The notes beneath the pieces were generated by a model that worked only from the letters and a program-made list of their open reading frames with translations, was not told the DNA's origin and made no database searches. Shown one piece after another: positions 61,797-64,000 of a stretch of DNA of 64,000 bases. The position numbers and the translations under genes are program-made. Origin of the DNA: Bacillota bacterium (lineage in GTDB: Bacteria; Bacillota; Clostridia; Acetivibrionales; JANLFN01); NCBI GenBank assembly GCA_023397675.1, contig JAEWTV010000063.1, positions 8,834 through 72,833 of the forward strand, given 5' to 3'. How positions within the stretch are numbered: the first letter of the stretch is position 1; each line of letters opens with the position of its first letter.

Positions 61797-62873
61797 ATGA
61801 AAAAACTGATAATTCTGGTATCCAAAACTATATTAATTGTATTCTTTATAGCTTCCACCACCGGATGTGGTTCAGACGGAAATATCTCAGATAAATCCTC
61901 GGAAAATCCATCCAAGTCAAAAATTAAGATTGGATTTTCGATGGGTACGCTTCAGGAAGAACGTTGGGAGAGGGACAGGGATATTTTTGTATCCACAGCA
62001 AAGGAACTCGGAGCTGATGTTATTGTGCAAAATGCCGACAATGATAGTCAGGAACAGGTTAGCCAGGTTAAATATCTCCTTGACCAGGGCATAGACATAC
62101 TTGTTATAATACCTCAGGATGCGGAAAAGGCGGCTCCCTTGGTTCAAATGGCAAAAAAGGCAGGGAAAAAAGTAATATCATACGATCGCCTGGTAAAAAA
62201 TGCAGGTGTGGATATGTATATATCTTTTGATAATGTAAAGGTTGGGGAATTAATGGCCAAATACGTTGTAGACAAGGTCCCCCAAGGAAACTATGTAATC
62301 ATTAACGGTTCGCCTACCGATTACAATTGTACTATGGTAAGTCAAGGATATACCAAGGTCCTTAAACCTTATATAAATAGCGGTAAGGTAAAGATTGTAA
62401 AAGAAACTTGGGCACAGGATTGGACCTATGAAGAGGCGCTTAAGTGTGTCAGAATGGTTTTGGAACAGGGGGACAGCATTGACGGTATAATAGCCGGAAA
62501 TGACAACCTGGCTATGGAGGCTATTAAAGGCCTTTCTGAAAGAAGTCTTGCGGGAAAGGTTAAGGTTGTAGGGCAGGATGCTGACATGGGCGGATGCCAA
62601 AGAGTTGTTGAAGGAACACAGCTTATGACGGTGTATAAGCCTATTGATAAAATCGCAAAAGCTGCAGCCGAGATTGCCGTAAAGATGGCCTCGGGTGAAG
62701 AGGTTAAAGCAAACAACACTATTAATGATGGTAAATATGATGTTCCATATTATGTCCTGGAACCGATTGCTGTTACAAAGGAAAACATAATGGATACCGT
62801 TATACATGACGGGTTTCATAAGATGGAGGAAGTATTTGCAAATGTTCCGAAATCTTTATGGCCTCAAAAATAA
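61797..62873 (+). CDS. Sugar-binding lipoprotein, XylF-like
   Basis: The 358-residue lipoprotein has a signal peptide with lipobox STTGC (Cys24) and an RbsB/XylF-type binding domain: KIGFSMGTLQEERWERD, QNADNDSQEQVSQVKYLL, KKVISYDRLV, and DGIIAGNDNLAMEAI with the sugar-contact residues expected in xylose-binding proteins. It follows the response regulator by eight bases. It may be a second sensor protein or the binding component of a transporter; no permease follows it directly here. A terminator is placed after it, and a second binding-protein gene starts 229 bases downstream. Confidence 0.9.
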   Translation: MKKLIILVSKTILIVFFIASTTGCGSDGNISDKSSENPSKSKIKIGFSMGTLQEERWERDRDIFVSTAKELGADVIVQNADNDSQEQVSQVKYLLDQGIDILVIIPQDAEKAAPLVQMAKKAGKKVISYDRLVKNAGVDMYISFDNVKVGELMAKYVVDKVPQGNYVIINGSPTDYNCTMVSQGYTKVLKPYINSGKVKIVKETWAQDWTYEEALKCVRMVLEQGDSIDGIIAGNDNLAMEAIKGLSERSLAGKVKVVGQDADMGGCQRVVEGTQLMTVYKPIDKIAKAAAEIAVKMASGEEVKANNTINDGKYDVPYYVLEPIAVTKENIMDTVIHDGFHKMEEVFANVPKSLWPQK

Positions 62874-62906
62874 ATGACCTCAAAAATAAAATAAAGTGGA
62901 TAGAAA

Positions 62907-62948
62907 ATATAGCACTAAATTGTTCACCAAAGAGTGCTATATTTTTTT
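62907..62948 (+). terminator. Terminator of the sensing operon
   Basis: ATATAGCACT/AGTGCTATAT stem with a 16-nt loop and T-run. The rest of the gap up to 63102 holds the control region of the next gene. Confidence 0.8.
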
Positions 62949-62989
62949 GTCATAAAGTATATTTGGGACATAATTTAAAGATTAAGGAT

Positions 62990-63034
62990 AATTAACTCTA
63001 GAGTAAATATGCCTTTCCTAATGTAGAATTAACT
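62990..63034 (+). promoter_or_regulatory. Candidate control region of the ChvE-like gene
   Basis: AATTAACT occurs twice (62990-62997 and 63027-63034, 37 bases apart), the first inside a palindrome ACTCTAGAGT (62995-63004). Direct repeats of this kind suit an AraC-type activator such as the upstream YesN-like protein. No convincing -35/-10 pair was fixed. Confidence 0.35.
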
Positions 63035-63102
63035 TAGGCTAAAGAAACGGACTTACATAGTTAATGTTTCTGCAGCAAACATAACCTAAGGGAGGAAAGG
63101 TC

Positions 63103-64000
63103 ATGAAAATGAGAAAGTTTTTAGCAATTGCTCTGGCATGTGTAATGATTTTTGCATTAGCAGCTTGTGGTAGTTCATCATCATCATCAACATCTGAAGA
63201 CACAGCTTCTTCAACTGCTCCAGTAGCATCAACTCCAGCAGCAGCTGGTGGTGATCAGCTTATAGGAGTTGCAATGCCAACTCAGTCACTGCAGCGTTGG
63301 AATCAGGATGGCGCAAACATGAAGAAGGAACTTGAAGCAAAAGGCTACAAAGTTGACCTTCAGTACGCTAACAATGACGTGAATACACAGGTTCAGCAGC
63401 TTGAAAACATGATAACAAAGGGTGTTAAGGTTCTTGTAATAGCTTCAATAGATGGCTCTGCTCTTTCAAACGTACTTAGCAGTGCAGCTGGCAAGGGCAT
63501 AAAGGTTATTGCATATGACCGTTTAATAATGAAAACTAACAACGTAGACTATTATGCTACATTTGATAATAAGAAGGTTGGAGTTATCCAGGGTCAATAT
63601 ATAGAATCTAAACTCGGACTTAAAGATGGAAAAGGACCTTTCAACATAGAACTTTTTTATGGTTCACCTGACGACAACAATGCTGCATTCTTCTTTGACG
63701 GCGCAATGAGCATTTTGAAACCTTACATTGACAGCGGTAAGCTTGTTGTTCCAAGTAAACAGACCGATTTCCAGAAGATAGCTATCCAGGGTTGGGATTC
63801 AGGTAAGGCTCAGGCAAGAATGGATAACCTGATTACTGCAAATTATGCAGGCGGCAAAAAGCTTGATGCAATACTTTCACCAAATGACAGCCTTGCAATA
63901 GGTATTATAGCTTCTCTTAAGAGTGCTGGTTATGGTTCAGCTTCAAAACCTTTTCCTATACTTACTGGCCAAGATTGTGACAAACCAAACGTTGTTGCAA
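63103..64000 (+). CDS. ChvE-like multiple-sugar-binding lipoprotein, partial
   Basis: The frame starts at ATG 63103 after GGGAGG and runs open past the window end, giving 299 codons here. It has a lipoprotein signal with lipobox ALAAC (Cys22), a Ser-rich linker, and the ChvE/XylF-type binding fold (IGVAMPTQSLQRWNQDGANM, DGSALSNVLSSAAGKGIKVIAYDRL, SPNDSLAIGII). ChvE-type proteins bind xylose, glucose or galactose for a GguAB ABC transporter, whose genes usually follow and would lie beyond the window. It is probably the target of the sensing set upstream. Confidence 0.92.
   Translation, partial: MKMRKFLAIALACVMIFALAACGSSSSSSTSEDTASSTAPVASTPAAAGGDQLIGVAMPTQSLQRWNQDGANMKKELEAKGYKVDLQYANNDVNTQVQQLENMITKGVKVLVIASIDGSALSNVLSSAAGKGIKVIAYDRLIMKTNNVDYYATFDNKKVGVIQGQYIESKLGLKDGKGPFNIELFYGSPDDNNAAFFFDGAMSILKPYIDSGKLVVPSKQTDFQKIAIQGWDSGKAQARMDNLITANYAGGKKLDAILSPNDSLAIGIIASLKSAGYGSASKPFPILTGQDCDKPNVVA

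Noticed and set aside
1..64000. CRISPR arrays, insertion sequences, prophage genes, tRNA or rRNA genes
   Set aside because: No regularly spaced repeats, transposase or integrase-like frames, or tRNA/rRNA-like sequences were recognised on either strand.

Overview
The window looks like a chromosomal segment of a low-GC, anaerobic, saccharolytic Clostridium, most like the cellulolytic Ruminiclostridium group. The pointers are pyruvate:ferredoxin oxidoreductase, a large NAD(P)H-type [FeFe]-hydrogenase fusion, a T-box leader, an S-layer-anchored GHL10-type glycosidase, and LytS/YesN-type sugar sensing beside monosaccharide-binding lipoproteins. No rRNA, tRNA, CRISPR array, insertion sequence or prophage gene was seen. 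The genus is an inference from gene content.

Layout. 1-3.5 kb: the end of an MFS exporter, then a two-gene carboxy(nor)spermidine polyamine operon. 3.5-8.7 kb (minus strand): a 1143-residue hydrogenase fusion, then a PadR regulator with an EFR1 flavodoxin-ferredoxin protein. 9-18 kb: an accessory patch of small units (unknown protein, two GNATs, DUF3788, XRE regulator plus membrane protein, iron-sulfur flavoprotein-like reductase, DinB, PPOX-like, MATE pump, two WYL regulators, GyrI-like protein). 18-25 kb: nifJ (PFOR), an amino-acid permease behind a tyrosine-rich leader ORF, and a tryptophanase/tyrosine phenol-lyase family enzyme. 25-33.6 kb: an MMPL exporter with its TetR, a small HMA protein, then a second TetR with a MacB/FtsX-type ABC exporter and a 42-residue membrane peptide. 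33.7-40 kb: a signalling block (CheY, an MshEN-like/CheX hybrid, a hydrolase, a PAS-GGDEF-EAL protein, a 7TM histidine kinase). 40-46 kb: a small winged-helix protein, the SLH glycosidase, a DEAD-box helicase and a ferredoxin-type aldo/keto reductase. 46-52 kb: deoC and deoD divergent, a Trp-type T-box with trpXYZ, and an aminotransferase. 52-57.5 kb: envelope genes (acyltransferase, GNAT-like protein, GT4 glycosyltransferase, DedA) and a free-standing P-type ATPase N-domain. 57.6-64 kb: a sugar-sensing set (binding protein, histidine kinase, AraC response regulator, binding lipoprotein) and the start of a ChvE-like sugar-binding gene that runs off the window.

How it fits together. PFOR makes reduced ferredoxin and the hydrogenase can dispose of electrons; both genes carry the same 10-bp palindrome TTGTATACAA near their starts, suggesting one regulator. 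Aromatic amino acids recur: the permease/lyase pair and the T-box-controlled TrpXYZ. Several regulators have visible dyads at their own promoters and at their likely targets (PadR, XRE, both TetRs, the WYL pair). The observations most worth following are the isolated P-type ATPase nucleotide-binding domain, the MshEN-like/CheX hybrid next to a c-di-GMP enzyme, the TGACA dyads of the WYL cluster, and the tyrosine-rich leader overlapping the permease. All coding calls rest on reading the translated sequence; no database search was run.
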